The notes under the pieces are model-generated. The model ran no database searches. It had not been told where the DNA came from and worked only from the letters and a program-made list of their open reading frames with translations. Positions 1 through 9,024 of a stretch of 55,445 nucleotides of DNA are shown one piece after another. The DNA is taken from contig JAFMBV010000014.1 of the NCBI GenBank assembly GCA_017858255.1, forward strand, positions 1-55,445. Direction: 5' to 3'. Positions within the stretch are counted from its first letter, which is position 1. The number at the start of each line of letters is the position of its first letter. A program made the position numbers and the translations under genes. The DNA comes from Bacteriovoracaceae bacterium. Its GTDB lineage: Bacteria > Bdellovibrionota > Bacteriovoracia > Bacteriovoracales > Bacteriovoracaceae.

Positions 1-302
1 TGAACAAGAGCACGTATTGCGTTTTCACGTCCAGCCCCTGGCCCCTTTACTCGAACCTCAACAGTCTGAAGACCATGCTCCATTGCTCTCTTAGCAGCTT
101 CTAAAGAAGCAGACTGTGCAGCGAATGGTGTTGATTTTTTCGATCCTCTAAACCCTAGCTGGCCAGCACTTGCCCATGCAAGAGCATTACCTTGAGTGTC
201 GGTAAATGTAACGATCGTATTATTGAAAGATGCCTGAATATGACATACTCCACTGGAAATATTCTTTTTAACTTTTTTCTTTGAAGCCGTTTTCTTAACC
301 AT
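1..302 (-). CDS. rpsK: 30S ribosomal protein S11 (partial, 3' end outside window)
   Basis: S11 forms part of the 30S platform near the mRNA exit and the 16S 3' end. Translating the minus strand from the ATG at 302 gives about 100 residues. After a Lys-rich N-terminus come the S11 signatures [25 protein letters not shown] and [10 protein letters not shown]. The reading frame runs off the left edge, so the C-terminal quarter is missing. It starts 14 bp after rpsM, which is the standard alpha-operon order; rpsD, rpoA and rplQ would be expected beyond the edge. Confidence 0.97.
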   Translation of the reverse strand, partial: MVKKTASKKKVKKNISSGVCHIQASFNNTIVTFTDTQGNALAWASAGQLGFRGSKKSTPFAAQSASLEAAKRAMEHGLQTVEVRVKGPGAGRENAIRALV

Positions 303-316
303 TTTTCGCTCCTACC

Positions 317-700
317 TTATTTCAAAGACTTAATAGACTTCTTACCAGCAATTGAGACGGCAGGACCCTTACGCGTTCTAGCGTTTGTATGAGTTCTTTG
401 TCCTCTCATTGGTAAGCTTCTTCTGTGACGGATTCCGCGATAACATCCCATGTCCTTAAGACGTTTGATGTTAAGGCCTACCTCTCTTCTGAGATCACCC
501 TCTACAGTGAAATCTTCTTCTAAAATTTTACGAATGGTTTGAACTTCTTCTTCCGTAAGATCATTTGAATTTTTTAATGGATCTACACCCGCCTTATCAA
601 GAGCCTTTACTGCAATGGATGGACCAACGCCGTATAGGTATCTTAAGGCAATTCTCATGACCTTATTTCTAGGAATATCAACACCAAGTATTCTAGCCAT
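317..700 (-). CDS. rpsM: 30S ribosomal protein S13
   Basis: S13 sits in the 30S head and contacts the P-site tRNA and the B1 intersubunit bridges. The 127-residue length is normal for the family. The N-terminus ([10 protein letters not shown]) and the basic C-terminal tail with [20 protein letters not shown] and RTRKG are diagnostic. It follows rpmJ by 24 bp and precedes rpsK by 14 bp, so it is very likely co-transcribed with infA and rpmJ. Nothing looks abnormal. Confidence 0.98.
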   Translation of the reverse strand: MARILGVDIPRNKVMRIALRYLYGVGPSIAVKALDKAGVDPLKNSNDLTEEEVQTIRKILEEDFTVEGDLRREVGLNIKRLKDMGCYRGIRHRRSLPMRGQRTHTNARTRKGPAVSIAGKKSIKSLK

Positions 701-724
701 AGCTACACTCCCACTTTTAAGGTA

Positions 725-841
725 TTAACCTTGTTTTTGCTTATGTTTAGGGTTCTTCTTACAAACTATACGAAGGATACCCTTTCTTTTTACAACCTTA
801 CATTCTTTACAAATTGGCTTAACCGAAGCGCGTACTTTCAT
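725..841 (-). CDS. rpmJ: 50S ribosomal protein L36, zinc-ribbon form
   Basis: This 38-residue gene was found by reading the minus strand from the ATG at 841. The product starts [15 protein letters not shown] and ends with a Lys-rich tail. L36 binds 23S rRNA domain VI. The Cys-X2-Cys at residues 11-14, Cys27 and His33 form the zinc ribbon of the C+ type, so this is the zinc-dependent version and not the zinc-free paralogue. It lies between infA (20 bp upstream) and rpsM (24 bp downstream), its usual position. Confidence 0.96.
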   Translation of the reverse strand: MKVRASVKPICKECKVVKRKGILRIVCKKNPKHKQKQG

Positions 842-861
842 TTCAAATTCCTTTGCTTTCG

Positions 862-1086
862 CTATCTACCTTTACTACGGTAAGTTATTCTTCCCTTAGT
901 TAAGTCATATCTAGATATCTCTACCAAGACCTTGTCACCAGGAAGAATTTTAATAAAATGCATTCGCATCTTTCCACTAATATGAGCAATTACATTGTGC
1001 CCATTTGGTAGTTTTACTTTAAATTTCGTATTGGGAAGAAGTTCTGTAACCTCTCCCTCAACTTCGATGACTTCTTTATCTGTCAT
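862..1086 (-). CDS. infA: translation initiation factor IF-1
   Basis: IF-1 is a single OB-fold protein that occupies the 30S A site during initiation. The product is 74 residues with the family core [39 protein letters not shown] and GRITYR near the end. It starts 96 bp downstream of adk. Many bacteria have map between adk and infA; here the gap holds no gene but does hold a good promoter (1118-1146), so infA probably heads its own transcription unit as well as receiving read-through. Confidence 0.97.
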   Translation of the reverse strand: MTDKEVIEVEGEVTELLPNTKFKVKLPNGHNVIAHISGKMRMHFIKILPGDKVLVEISRYDLTKGRITYRSKGR

Positions 1087-1117
1087 AAGTAAACATTAGC
1101 CTTTTTTACGTCTAGCC

Positions 1118-1146
1118 TATATATATGGTTGAAAACCATAAAGCAA
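1118..1146 (-). promoter_or_regulatory. Predicted sigma-70-type promoter for infA-rpmJ-rpsM-rpsK
   Basis: On the minus strand TTGCTT (1141-1146) is followed by a 17-bp spacer and TATATA (1118-1123). The expected transcript start is near 1111, about 25 bp before the infA ATG. The spacer contains a short inverted repeat (TATGGTT / AACCATA). The site sits in the only sizeable gap of the spc/alpha run, which supports an internal promoter. It was called by eye only. Confidence 0.55.
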
Positions 1147-1182
1147 GCCCACGTAACAGTGTTATATAATTACTACTAAAAA

Positions 1183-1821
1183 TTATGCTTCTGTTAAATC
1201 TCTAAGTGCAGCAAATACAACATCTGGTGCTAGAGAGGCATCAATCCTCGCTAACCGACCAGATTCTTCGTAATAGGCCAACACAGGGTCTATAGTATCC
1301 TTAAAAACCTGAAGACGCGTTTTTACCGTTTCTTCATTATCGTCTTTTCTTTGCGCCAAGGATTCACCGCAAAGATCACAGACGCCTTCTTTTGCCGGAG
1401 CTTTTGAAAGAAGGTTATATATTTCACCACATCCAGAACAAGTCCTGCGATTGGTGAGGCGTGCTGCTAGCTTATCAAGATCTATATCGAAATAAACTGC
1501 ACTACTTTTCGCATCTTTCATGACTTCAGTATCAAGTAAATTTGCTTGCTCATAGTTTCTTGGAAAACCATCAAAAATATAAGCATTCGCCGTTAAATCA
1601 CAATTTGCATTCAATAACTCAAGAACGGTATTATCATCAACCAATTTTCCTGCGTTCATTATTCCCTGAACTTTTTTTCCAAGTTCAGATTCTGATTTTA
1701 TTTCACTACGAAGAAGGTCGCCCGTTGAAATATGGTTATATGACAATTCGCTTACCAAACGAGCAGCTTGCGTACCTTTGCCTGAACCGGGAGCTCCCAA
1801 TAGAATCAGTTGTGGCTTCAT
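1183..1821 (-). CDS. adk: adenylate kinase, zinc-LID type
   Basis: Adenylate kinase interconverts ATP + AMP and 2 ADP in the cytoplasm. The product is 212 residues. The P-loop GAPGSGKGTQ lies near residues 9-18 and the AMP-binding segment includes HISTGDLLR and DGFPRN. The LID region near residues 130-155 holds two Cys-X2-Cys pairs (CSGC and CDLC), the four-cysteine zinc-binding version common outside enterics. It starts 2 bp after the secY stop, so translation is probably coupled to secY. Confidence 0.98.
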   Translation of the reverse strand: MKPQLILLGAPGSGKGTQAARLVSELSYNHISTGDLLRSEIKSESELGKKVQGIMNAGKLVDDNTVLELLNANCDLTANAYIFDGFPRNYEQANLLDTEVMKDAKSSAVYFDIDLDKLAARLTNRRTCSGCGEIYNLLSKAPAKEGVCDLCGESLAQRKDDNEETVKTRLQVFKDTIDPVLAYYEESGRLARIDASLAPDVVFAALRDLTEA

Positions 1822-1823
1822 AG

Positions 1824-3134
1824 CTAGAACCTTCTGTTTGCACCCTTGTATTTACCTCTCGACTTGTGTGAGGTTTCATACTTATCCGCATACATAAATG
1901 ATTGAATATTCATCATTACTCTAATTGATACTGATACAAGGATCAGCATGGCCGTACCGCCGAAGCGCGTTTGAGCGCCACTAATTAGAGAAGGTGTAAT
2001 ACAAATAACGACTAGGAATAAAGAGCCAAAAAAGGTCAGCCTATTTAGCATGTAATCAAGGTATTCTTTCGTTTGCTTACCTGGTCGATATCCAGGAATA
2101 AAAGCATTATTTTTTTGCAACATTTCAGAAACTTTCTTAGTTTTAAACTGAATTGGTGCATAAAAGTAGGCCATATAAATAATAAGTAAGCCAAATAAAA
2201 TATTGAATAATAACTGGCCAGGATAAAGGCTTTGCTGAATCTGATCAACGTATGGCTTAATCCAACTATCAGCCGGTACAAAACTTGCGAATGTTGCTGG
2301 AGCTGCCAATAGAGAACTTGCAAGAATTGCTGGCATAACTCCACCAGTATCAACTCTCATTGGTAGAGTTTGAGTTCCACCATATACACGATTATGAACG
2401 ACTTTCTTTGCATATTGAACTGGTATTCCTCTGAATGCCCTTTCAATAAAAGCTACGACATAGAATGCTACTGCTATTACTACAAAGAAAAGCAGTAGAT
2501 TGAATCCACTTAGCTCTCCGTTTCTAAAAAGAGTTAATTTTTGAATCACTTCAGTAGGTAACTCAACAGCAATACCTGCAAAAATAATTAAGGATACACC
2601 GTTCTCTAGACCAAACTCTGTAATTCTCTCACCAAGCCATAGTAAGAACATTGTCCCACCAGCTAAAGTAATCATTGTCGTTAATCTAAAAAGCATTCCT
2701 GGCTCAGGAATAACAGCTACGCCTCCAGGACTTTTAAAAGTCTCAAAAACTGCAGCCATTCCGTAACCTTGGACGCAACAAAGAACAACAGTTGCATATC
2801 TTGTCCACTTTTGAATTCTTTTGTGCCCATCAGAATCTTCTTGTAGCTCGGCAAGCTGAGGAATGACCTCACCTAACAGGCTAAAGATAATTGATGTCGT
2901 AATATAAGGCATTATCCCTAGAGCGAGTATTGAGAATCGCTTAAAGGCACCACCAGAAAAAGTATTAATAAGATCAAAAATTCCGCCACCAGACTCGGCA
3001 AAATAAGATTGAACAGCAGCACCATTAACACCAGGTACTGGTATTTGTGATGCCATTCTATAAACGAATAATAATAAGAGAGTGAAAAAGATCTTTTTCT
3101 TTAGCTCTTCAATCTTTCCTTGAGCGGATGACAT
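1824..3134 (-). CDS. secY: preprotein translocase subunit SecY
   Basis: SecY is the channel subunit of the SecYEG translocon in the inner membrane. The 436-residue product has about ten hydrophobic segments. Recognisable features are the first helix after KIEELKKKIFFTLLLL, the plug-region text IPVPGVN, and the cytosolic loop NNAFIPGYRPGKQT. It follows rplO by 27 bp and is tightly followed by adk. Its partner secE is also in this window (28462-28848). Confidence 0.98.
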   Translation of the reverse strand: MSSAQGKIEELKKKIFFTLLLLFVYRMASQIPVPGVNGAAVQSYFAESGGGIFDLINTFSGGAFKRFSILALGIMPYITTSIIFSLLGEVIPQLAELQEDSDGHKRIQKWTRYATVVLCCVQGYGMAAVFETFKSPGGVAVIPEPGMLFRLTTMITLAGGTMFLLWLGERITEFGLENGVSLIIFAGIAVELPTEVIQKLTLFRNGELSGFNLLLFFVVIAVAFYVVAFIERAFRGIPVQYAKKVVHNRVYGGTQTLPMRVDTGGVMPAILASSLLAAPATFASFVPADSWIKPYVDQIQQSLYPGQLLFNILFGLLIIYMAYFYAPIQFKTKKVSEMLQKNNAFIPGYRPGKQTKEYLDYMLNRLTFFGSLFLVVICITPSLISGAQTRFGGTAMLILVSVSIRVMMNIQSFMYADKYETSHKSRGKYKGANRRF

Positions 3135-3161
3135 TATAGGACTTCCCTTTGTAGCAGAATT

Positions 3162-3614
3162 TTATTCCTTGATCTCACAGCCAAGCTTTTCAATAGCTTC
3201 GCGAGCAGATTTTGAAAACTTGCCAATGCCAACAAAAGTAAGCTTTTTTGTAAGCTCTCCATTTGCCAAAATCTTAACTGGAAGTTGTCTATTAGCACCT
3301 TTGATTAAGCCTTTTTCGATAAGAGCAGCTTTTGTAACTTCCCCACCGTCAAATTTACTTTCAATTTGGCGTAAAGATACTTCAGAAAAGTTATTACGAA
3401 ATGGAGCGTTTGAGAAACCTCTTTTTGGTAATCTCATATAGAGAGGCATTGCCCCTCCTTCGAAACCAGTTCTAACTCCGCCGCCAGCACGAGCCTTTTG
3501 ACCCTTGTGACCTTTACCAGCCTGAGTACCTTGACCTGAACCTTGCCCACGTCCAATTCTTTTTATATTTCTGTGGGCGCCTTTTGGGCTTTTTAAATTA
3601 TTTAAAGTAAGCAT
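3162..3614 (-). CDS. rplO: 50S ribosomal protein L15
   Basis: L15 is a 23S-binding protein needed late in 50S assembly. I start at the ATG at 3614 (150 residues, MLTLNNLKSPKGA) and not at an earlier in-frame codon, because GAGG stands 6-7 bp upstream and the family begins with this LNNLxP text. The longer version would overlap rpmD. The Gly/Lys/Arg-rich N-terminal tail (GRGQGSGQGTQAGKGHKGQ) is typical. It follows rpmD by 16 bp and precedes secY, the standard order. Confidence 0.97.
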   Translation of the reverse strand: MLTLNNLKSPKGAHRNIKRIGRGQGSGQGTQAGKGHKGQKARAGGGVRTGFEGGAMPLYMRLPKRGFSNAPFRNNFSEVSLRQIESKFDGGEVTKAALIEKGLIKGANRQLPVKILANGELTKKLTFVGIGKFSKSAREAIEKLGCEIKE

Positions 3615-3630
3615 AATTTCCTCTCGAGCT

Positions 3631-3813
3631 TTATTCTGCAACTTCTAATAGGTGAATAACCTTTTTAATCATGCCACGAACAGCAGGAGTATTTTCCAGA
3701 GTTCGCGAAGTTCCTGTCTTTCTAAGACCAAGTCCTCTAACACATGCTTTTTGCTTTTCAGTACAGCTAATCACACTTTTTTTCAATTTAACTGTAATAT
3801 TTTTACTTGTCAT
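3631..3813 (-). CDS. rpmD: 50S ribosomal protein L30
   Basis: This 60-residue protein is the normal bacterial L30 length. It has the VKLKKSVISCTEKQKACVRGLGL and GMIKKVIHLLEV segments split by the KTGTSRTLENTPAVR loop of the family. It lies between rpsE (13 bp upstream) and rplO (16 bp downstream), as in other spc operons. L30 binds 23S rRNA on the 50S solvent side and is absent from some bacteria; here it is intact. Confidence 0.96.
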   Translation of the reverse strand: MTSKNITVKLKKSVISCTEKQKACVRGLGLRKTGTSRTLENTPAVRGMIKKVIHLLEVAE

Positions 3814-3826
3814 GATTTTACCCTAT

Positions 3827-4441
3827 TTATAACCTAAGGCCTTTGGCCTCTTTTCCTCTAACTTTTGCAATTTCTTCTACTGATCTTAGATCAGACAATG
3901 CCTTAAAAGTTGCCTTAACAACATTGTGAGGGTTTGTTCCTCTCAATGATTTTGTTAATACATCTCTTACACCTGCAAGCTCAAGTATTGCTCGACAAGC
4001 ACCGGCTGCTTTAACACCAGTACCTTGAGCTGCTGGCTTAAATAGTATTTTTCCTGCATCAAATTCACCGAGAATTTCATGTGGGATTGTTCCGCCATCT
4101 AATGGAACATGGATAAGATTCTTTTGTGCACACTGTGTAGCTTTACGAATAGCTTCAGGCACTTCTTTTGCCTTACCTAAACCATAACCAACACGGCCTT
4201 TCTTATCACCAACAATCATTAGTGCTGAGAATGAAAATCGACGACCACCCTTAACAACTTTTGCAACTCTATTTACAGCAACAACTCTCTCTTCAAATTC
4301 AGGAGGTGCCATAGGCGCTCTTGGTTTTCTAGGAGCCTGAGGGCGTCTTTTACCCTTTGATTCAGTTTTTTTATCAGCAGTAGCTTCAACTTTAACTTCA
4401 GCATTTACTTGGGCTTCTTCTGTTTTATTTTCTTCGCTCAT
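3827..4441 (-). CDS. rpsE: 30S ribosomal protein S5 with acidic/basic N-terminal extension
   Basis: S5 acts in translational accuracy and mRNA unwinding at the 30S entry site. I start at the ATG at 4441 (204 residues), which has GAGG 6 bp upstream; an upstream TTG would place that GAGG inside the gene. The S5 core begins near residue 50 ([21 protein letters not shown]) and includes [17 protein letters not shown] and [14 protein letters not shown]. The first ~45 residues are a low-complexity Glu/Lys/Ala stretch followed by a Pro/Arg-rich stretch, absent from the short enterobacterial S5. Similar tails occur on L3 and NusG here. Confidence 0.97.
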   Translation of the reverse strand: MSEENKTEEAQVNAEVKVEATADKKTESKGKRRPQAPRKPRAPMAPPEFEERVVAVNRVAKVVKGGRRFSFSALMIVGDKKGRVGYGLGKAKEVPEAIRKATQCAQKNLIHVPLDGGTIPHEILGEFDAGKILFKPAAQGTGVKAAGACRAILELAGVRDVLTKSLRGTNPHNVVKATFKALSDLRSVEEIAKVRGKEAKGLRL

Positions 4442-4456
4442 ATCTTTCCTCAAGGA

Positions 4457-4831
4457 TTAAACTTGAATTCCGTTTTCTCTAATTGAATCAGCAAGAGCTG
4501 CAATAACTCCATGATACTTGTAACCTGAACGGTCAAAAACGATCTTAGAGATATTTTTTCCTTTTAACTCTTCAGCTACCTTGGCACCGACGAGCTTAGC
4601 TCCATCTTTATTAGCCTTTGCCACAACAGCCTTTTTACCAAATGTCTGAACTGAAAAAAGTGTCTGACTTTCATCATCATTAACAACTTGTACAAAAAGG
4701 TTCTTGCTAGACTTAGTGATGCAAACACGGGGTCTCTCAGAATCGCCAGAAATTTTCTTTCTAATAGAAAGTTTTCTTCTAAGACGTTTTCTTTGCGATT
4801 CGCTTTTTACTTTTCCGTTTGGCTTTCTCAT
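4457..4831 (-). CDS. rplR: 50S ribosomal protein L18
   Basis: L18 binds 5S rRNA and anchors it in the central protuberance together with L5. The product is 124 residues with a very basic N-terminus (RKRLRRKLSIRKK) followed by RPRVCITKSSKNLFVQVVND and the conserved C-terminal FDRSGYKYHGVIAALADSIR. It lies 29 bp after rplF and 15 bp before rpsE, the usual spc position. Confidence 0.97.
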   Translation of the reverse strand: MRKPNGKVKSESQRKRLRRKLSIRKKISGDSERPRVCITKSSKNLFVQVVNDDESQTLFSVQTFGKKAVVAKANKDGAKLVGAKVAEELKGKNISKIVFDRSGYKYHGVIAALADSIRENGIQV

Positions 4832-4860
4832 TTTTATTGTCCTACTTACTCAAATTCCTA

Positions 4861-5400
4861 TTACTTTTTACCACCGGTCTTACCAGCTTTTCTGATAATA
4901 TGCTCATCAATGTACTTAACACCTTTGCCCTTGTAAGGCTCTGGTGGTCTAAATGAGCGAACTTTAGCTGCAACAAATCCAACAAGTTCTTTATTTGCAC
5001 CGCTAATATCAATTACGTTTTTTGTTACTTTTGCACTTACTCCCGCAGGAAGGGCATACTCAATCGGGTGAGAATAACCAAGGCTCAAAGTAAGTGTGTT
5101 TCCAGAAACTGCAGCCTTGTAACCAACACCTGTGTATTCTAAAGACTTAGTGAATCCCTGGGACACGCCTGTAACCATATTACTTATAAGAGTTCTAGTC
5201 GTTCCCCACAACGAAAGACTTTTCTTAGTCTTATCAATAGGAGTAACCGTAACTTCTTTATCTTTTAAAACAATGTTTACACTGTCAGTAAATGTATACT
5301 CAAGTTGTCCATTTGGGCCCTTAACAGCTACGTGAGAACCATTAACCTTAACTTCAACTTTATCTGGTACACCAACAGGCATTTTTCCAATACGTGACAT
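4861..5400 (-). CDS. rplF: 50S ribosomal protein L6
   Basis: L6 lies near the sarcin-ricin loop at the factor-binding site of the 50S subunit. The 179-residue product shows two repeats of the L6 fold. It starts MSRIGKMPVGVPDKV and carries GVSQGFTKSLEYTGVGYKA in the middle and PEPYKGKGVKYIDEHIIRKAGKT at the end, all family signatures. It sits between rpsH (25 bp) and rplR (29 bp). Confidence 0.98.
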   Translation of the reverse strand: MSRIGKMPVGVPDKVEVKVNGSHVAVKGPNGQLEYTFTDSVNIVLKDKEVTVTPIDKTKKSLSLWGTTRTLISNMVTGVSQGFTKSLEYTGVGYKAAVSGNTLTLSLGYSHPIEYALPAGVSAKVTKNVIDISGANKELVGFVAAKVRSFRPPEPYKGKGVKYIDEHIIRKAGKTGGKK

Positions 5401-5425
5401 CTTTAATTCCTCTTTATCTTAGTAT

Positions 5426-5809
5426 TTACCAAACACTACAGATTACTTCTCCACCAATCTTCTTTGACTTTGCTTCTCTTGTGCTCATCACACCTTGAGA
5501 AGTTGAAATCACAGATACACCAAGACCACTTAAAACCTTTGGCATTGCTCTATAACTTCTATACTGTCTTAGACCTGGCTTTGAATATCTTTCTAATCCA
5601 ACAATAGCGTCCTCTTTAAATAGGACCTTAATTCTTATATCAGCCTTACCTTTTGCTATAATTTTAAATGAACGAATATAACCTTCGTCCTTCAAAACTT
5701 TACAAACATTGGCTTTCATTCTACTGGCTGGGAATTCAACACGATCATGGCCCGCCTGCACTGCATTTCTTATTCTTGTTAGCATATCTGCTATAGGATC
5801 TGTCATCAT
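5426..5809 (-). CDS. rpsH: 30S ribosomal protein S8
   Basis: S8 is a primary 16S-binding protein and, in enterobacteria, the translational repressor of the spc operon. The product is 127 residues: TDPIADMLTRIRNA at the start and the C-terminal GLGVSVISTSQGVMSTREA plus GGEVICSVW. Two adjacent ATG codons (5809 and 5806) could start it; I keep the first. I could not recognise an S8-binding hairpin near rplE by eye. Confidence 0.97.
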   Translation of the reverse strand: MMTDPIADMLTRIRNAVQAGHDRVEFPASRMKANVCKVLKDEGYIRSFKIIAKGKADIRIKVLFKEDAIVGLERYSKPGLRQYRSYRAMPKVLSGLGVSVISTSQGVMSTREAKSKKIGGEVICSVW

Positions 5810-5826
5810 AACTTTATTCTCCGACC

Positions 5827-6132
5827 TTACCAGCTTGACTTTGTAACACCAGGAAGCATGCCACGGAGAGCGAGTTCCCTAAACTTAATTCTTGATAGAC
5901 CAAAGGCCCTGTAATAACCACGTGAACGACCTGTTAGTTCACAACGATTTCTTACTCTATTTTCGCATGTATTTCTTGGAAGCGACTGAAGCTTCAATTG
6001 AGCCTCGAATCTTTCTTCTTCAGAAACCTTTTCATCACGAACTTTCTTTCTAAGCTCTTTTCTCAAAGCTAACTGCTTTTGAGATTGCTTCTTTCTTCTT
6101 TCGTTTTTTACAACTAGCGCTAATCTTGCCAT
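5827..6132 (-). CDS. rpsN: 30S ribosomal protein S14, zinc-independent long form
   Basis: S14 helps assemble the 30S head. This 101-residue copy is the long form. It has the C-terminal [30 protein letters not shown] and the ending KSSW, but not the CxxC...CxxC zinc motif of the ~61-residue form. It follows rplE by 11 bp and precedes rpsH by 17 bp. Confidence 0.97.
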   Translation of the reverse strand: MARLALVVKNERRKKQSQKQLALRKELRKKVRDEKVSEEERFEAQLKLQSLPRNTCENRVRNRCELTGRSRGYYRAFGLSRIKFRELALRGMLPGVTKSSW

Positions 6133-6143
6133 CTCATCTCACC

Positions 6144-6683
6144 TTATTTTCTGAAGGGCATTCCAAATTGTGTTAATAACTCACGACCCTCTTCATTATT
6201 AGAAGCCGTTGTTACAATTGAAATTCCCATTCCTCTAACTTTATCAATTTTATCGTAGTTAATTTCTGGGAATATAATCTGCTCTTTTAAGCCCAGAGTA
6301 TAATTCCCTTTTCCGTCAAATGCCTTAGGCGATACGCCCCTAAAGTCACGTACACGTGGTAATGAAATAGAGATGAGTCTATCTAAAAACTCATACATTT
6401 TTTCACCCCTAAGAGTTACAGAAGCCCCTAAATCCATCCCTTCACGAACTTTAAAGGAAGCAATTGATTTTTTCGCTTTTGCAGTTATAGCTTTTTGGCC
6501 AGTAATCGCAGCCAAGTCATTCTTAATACTTTCTACAACTTTTGAATTAGTAACACAGTCTTTAGTGACACAGTTAACAATCACTTTCTCGATTTTAGGG
6601 ATTTGGTTTACATTTTTATAACCAAATTTATCCTGCATTAACTTTTTAATTTCGCTATTGTATTTTTCTTTTAATCTACTCAT
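6144..6683 (-). CDS. rplE: 50S ribosomal protein L5
   Basis: L5 binds 5S rRNA and contacts the P-site tRNA through bridge B1b. The product is 179 residues: N-terminal [13 protein letters not shown], then [40 protein letters not shown] and [17 protein letters not shown], which is a full-length L5. It is 17 bp after rplX and 11 bp before rpsN. Confidence 0.98.
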   Translation of the reverse strand: MSRLKEKYNSEIKKLMQDKFGYKNVNQIPKIEKVIVNCVTKDCVTNSKVVESIKNDLAAITGQKAITAKAKKSIASFKVREGMDLGASVTLRGEKMYEFLDRLISISLPRVRDFRGVSPKAFDGKGNYTLGLKEQIIFPEINYDKIDKVRGMGISIVTTASNNEEGRELLTQFGMPFRK

Positions 6684-6700
6684 TATAGCCTCTATATTTA

Positions 6701-7012
6701 TTAACTGAGTACGCTACCGCACGCTACAGCTACTCTTACTTTTTTCCCATCTTTCTCTTCAATTCTTACTCTTGTGCTTTTCTTAGTCTTAGGACTAACA
6801 ACCGCTACATTAGAAACATGAAGAGGTCTTTCTACCTCTGCAAATCCACCCTGTGGATTTTCTTGTGAAGGCTTAAGTGCTTTTTTAACAATGTTTACAC
6901 CGGCAACGATCACTTCGTTCTTTTTAAAGTTGATCTTATCAACTTTACCAGTTTTCCCTTTGTCTTTTCCTGCAACAACAATCACTTCATCATTAACTTT
7001 TAGCTTTTGCAT
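6701..7012 (-). CDS. rplX: 50S ribosomal protein L24
   Basis: L24 initiates 50S assembly and later lies by the peptide exit tunnel. The 103-residue product starts with a KOW motif ([20 protein letters not shown]) and contains [20 protein letters not shown], a clear family signature. It is 18 bp after rplN and 17 bp before rplE. Confidence 0.97.
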   Translation of the reverse strand: MQKLKVNDEVIVVAGKDKGKTGKVDKINFKKNEVIVAGVNIVKKALKPSQENPQGGFAEVERPLHVSNVAVVSPKTKKSTRVRIEEKDGKKVRVAVACGSVLS

Positions 7013-7030
7013 ATATCAACCTTTTTCTGA

Positions 7031-7399
7031 CTAAAGTACTTCTGGAGCCAGTGAACAAATTTTTGTAAAATTACGAGCTCTTAACTCACGAGCTACGGGC
7101 CCAAAAATACGTGTCCCAACAGGCTCATTATTAGCGTTTAAAATAACGGCACTGTTTTTATCAAAACGTATATATGAACCATCTTCTCTTCTGATTGGAT
7201 AAGAAGTTCTAACGATTACCGCTTTTTTAACTTCACCTTTTTTAATTTTTCCACCAGGTAATGCCTGTTGAACGGCTACAACTATAATGTCGCCAAGCCC
7301 AGCACTCATTCTTTTTGAGCCACCAAGCACTTTTACACACTTAACAACTTTGGCACCTGAATTATCTGCTACATCTAGCTTTGTCTGCATTTGGATCAT
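7031..7399 (-). CDS. rplN: 50S ribosomal protein L14
   Basis: L14 contributes to bridges B5/B8 and contacts the 16S h14 and h44 regions. It is exactly 122 residues, the usual length. It begins [17 protein letters not shown] and has the signature [20 protein letters not shown] and GPVARELR. The first ATG is preferred over the fourth-codon ATG because MIQ is the conserved start. It opens the classical spc gene set but follows rpsQ by only 35 bp, with no terminator visible. Confidence 0.98.
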   Translation of the reverse strand: MIQMQTKLDVADNSGAKVVKCVKVLGGSKRMSAGLGDIIVVAVQQALPGGKIKKGEVKKAVIVRTSYPIRREDGSYIRFDKNSAVILNANNEPVGTRIFGPVARELRARNFTKICSLAPEVL

Positions 7400-7434
7400 G
7401 ACTTTATCTCCGAACCACTTCTAACTTTTAAATC

Positions 7435-7683
7435 CTAGTTAATACTAAGGAGTTCCCACTTCTTCTTTTTCGAATAAGGTCTAGATTCAATGATAGCTAC
7501 TCTATCTCCAGCCTTTGCCGTGTTTTCTGCATCATGAGCATGATACTTCTTAGATTGAGATACGAACTTATTATAAGTTCTGTGCTTAAACCTTCTCTCA
7601 ACATTAACGACAATAGTTTTGTCATTAACATCTGAAGTAACTACACCGTATAATTTTCTTTTAAACTTTGTTTCTACAGTCAT
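7435..7683 (-). CDS. rpsQ: 30S ribosomal protein S17
   Basis: S17 is a primary 16S-binding OB-fold protein. The 82-residue product contains [31 protein letters not shown] and [20 protein letters not shown], matching the family from end to end. It is the last gene of the classical S10 set, 18 bp after rpmC. Confidence 0.97.
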   Translation of the reverse strand: MTVETKFKRKLYGVVTSDVNDKTIVVNVERRFKHRTYNKFVSQSKKYHAHDAENTAKAGDRVAIIESRPYSKKKKWELLSIN

Positions 7684-7701
7684 TTTAAAACCTTATCTCT
7701 T

Positions 7702-7899
7702 CTATTTATTAGCTGCTTTAGCTGTTAAGAGTTTAGCAATGTTCTTTTTTTGAACCTTTAACTTATGAGGTTTTTCAAGCCCAGAAGTTGCTTTCTCCAT
7801 TTTCATATTAAAGATTTCTCTTTTAATTTCAGACACTTTTGCATCAATCGCTTTTGCATCCATCTTTTTTAAATCAGTGAACTTCATTACTTCTGCCAT
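7702..7899 (-). CDS. rpmC: 50S ribosomal protein L29
   Basis: L29 is a small two-helix protein beside the exit tunnel, near the trigger factor and SRP docking site. The product is 65 residues, almost all helical. It carries LKKMDAKAIDAKVSEIKREIFNMKMEKATSGLEKPHKL, the expected L29 pattern with the turn after KAT. It is spaced 18 bp from both neighbours. Confidence 0.95.
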   Translation of the reverse strand: MAEVMKFTDLKKMDAKAIDAKVSEIKREIFNMKMEKATSGLEKPHKLKVQKKNIAKLLTAKAANK

Positions 7900-7917
7900 A
7901 ATATCCTCGCGCCTTAT

Positions 7918-8343
7918 TTAGCTTGCACTCTCAGCAGTTACTTTTTGTATAATCTTAGTTTTAACAGGGAGCTTATAGCACGCTAACCTAAGAGCACTTT
8001 TAGCAAGATCGTGGTCAAAGTGACTAATCTCAAAGAGAACACGCCCTGGCTTAACAACTGCCACCCAACTATCCGGTGACCCCTTACCTTTACCCATACG
8101 AACTTCCGCAGGCTTACGAGTTAGGACCTTGTCTGGAAAAATCTTGATCCAGACATTACCACCCCTCTTAATCTTACGGGTCATTGCAATACGAGCTGCT
8201 TCAATTTGGCGATTCGTTATATACCCACATGTCATGGCCTGTATAGCAAAATCACCAAATGTGATAGTATTTCCACGATAGGCTTTGCCTTTCATGCGAC
8301 CTTTTTGCTGTTTACGCCACTTAACTTTTTTTGGACTAAGCAT
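7918..8343 (-). CDS. rplP: 50S ribosomal protein L16
   Basis: L16 lies between the A-site finger and the peptidyl-transferase entrance and organises late 50S maturation. The product is 141 residues. It starts [19 protein letters not shown], followed by GFLAIQA-like text ([25 protein letters not shown]) and the highly conserved [23 protein letters not shown]. It is 43 bp after rpsC and 18 bp before rpmC. Confidence 0.98.
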   Translation of the reverse strand: MLSPKKVKWRKQQKGRMKGKAYRGNTITFGDFAIQAMTCGYITNRQIEAARIAMTRKIKRGGNVWIKIFPDKVLTRKPAEVRMGKGKGSPDSWVAVVKPGRVLFEISHFDHDLAKSALRLACYKLPVKTKIIQKVTAESAS

Positions 8344-8386
8344 ATTCTACCTCGACTTCATCAATAGTCTTTTTGTTTAGACTTAC

Positions 8387-9016
8387 TTACTTGTAAATCT
8401 CACCTTTATATACCCACACTTTTACACCAATAATCCCATATGTTGTTAGGGCTTCGGCAGTATTGTAATCAATATCTGCTCTAAGGGTGTGTAGTGGAAC
8501 TTTTCTTTCTGAGTAACCTTCAGCTCTTGCCATCTCAGCACCGCCAAGGCGACCAGCCGTTCTAACACGAATTCCTTTAACGCCAGCTCTAAAGGCTGAC
8601 TGAATAACCTTTTTCATGGCTCTTCTGAAAGCAACACGTTTTTCTAACTGAGATGCAATATTCTCTGCGATAAGTTTTGCATCTGCATCAGGTCTCTTAA
8701 CCTCAGCTATATTAAAAATAAGAGTTCCTGAAGTTAATTTCTTTAGGTCGATTCTTATCTTTTCAATACCTGCGCCTTTCTTACCAATAGCAACACCAGG
8801 CTTGGCCGTGAAAACAGTCACTTTTACTTGGTCGGAAGTACGGGCTATATCTACACTAGCAACTGAAGCGTTCTTCATTTGCTTTTCGATATACTTTCTG
8901 ATGGCCAAATCTTCTTGAAGGGTTTTTGCGTATGATGTTTTATCAGCATACCAATTTGAGTTCCAACCCTTAATATAACCTAATCTAAATCCGTATGGAT
9001 GTACTTTTTGTCCCAT
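8387..9016 (-). CDS. rpsC: 30S ribosomal protein S3
   Basis: S3 forms part of the mRNA entry tunnel with S4 and S5. The 209-residue product begins MGQKVHPYGFRLGYIKGWNSNWYA. It has a KH domain with TAKPGVAIGKKGAGIEKIR (GxxG type) and the C-terminal RAGVKGIRVRTAGRLGGAEMAR. It follows rplV by 8 bp, so coupling is likely. Confidence 0.98.
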   Translation of the reverse strand: MGQKVHPYGFRLGYIKGWNSNWYADKTSYAKTLQEDLAIRKYIEKQMKNASVASVDIARTSDQVKVTVFTAKPGVAIGKKGAGIEKIRIDLKKLTSGTLIFNIAEVKRPDADAKLIAENIASQLEKRVAFRRAMKKVIQSAFRAGVKGIRVRTAGRLGGAEMARAEGYSERKVPLHTLRADIDYNTAEALTTYGIIGVKVWVYKGEIYK

Positions 9017-9024
9017 AACTTTTC

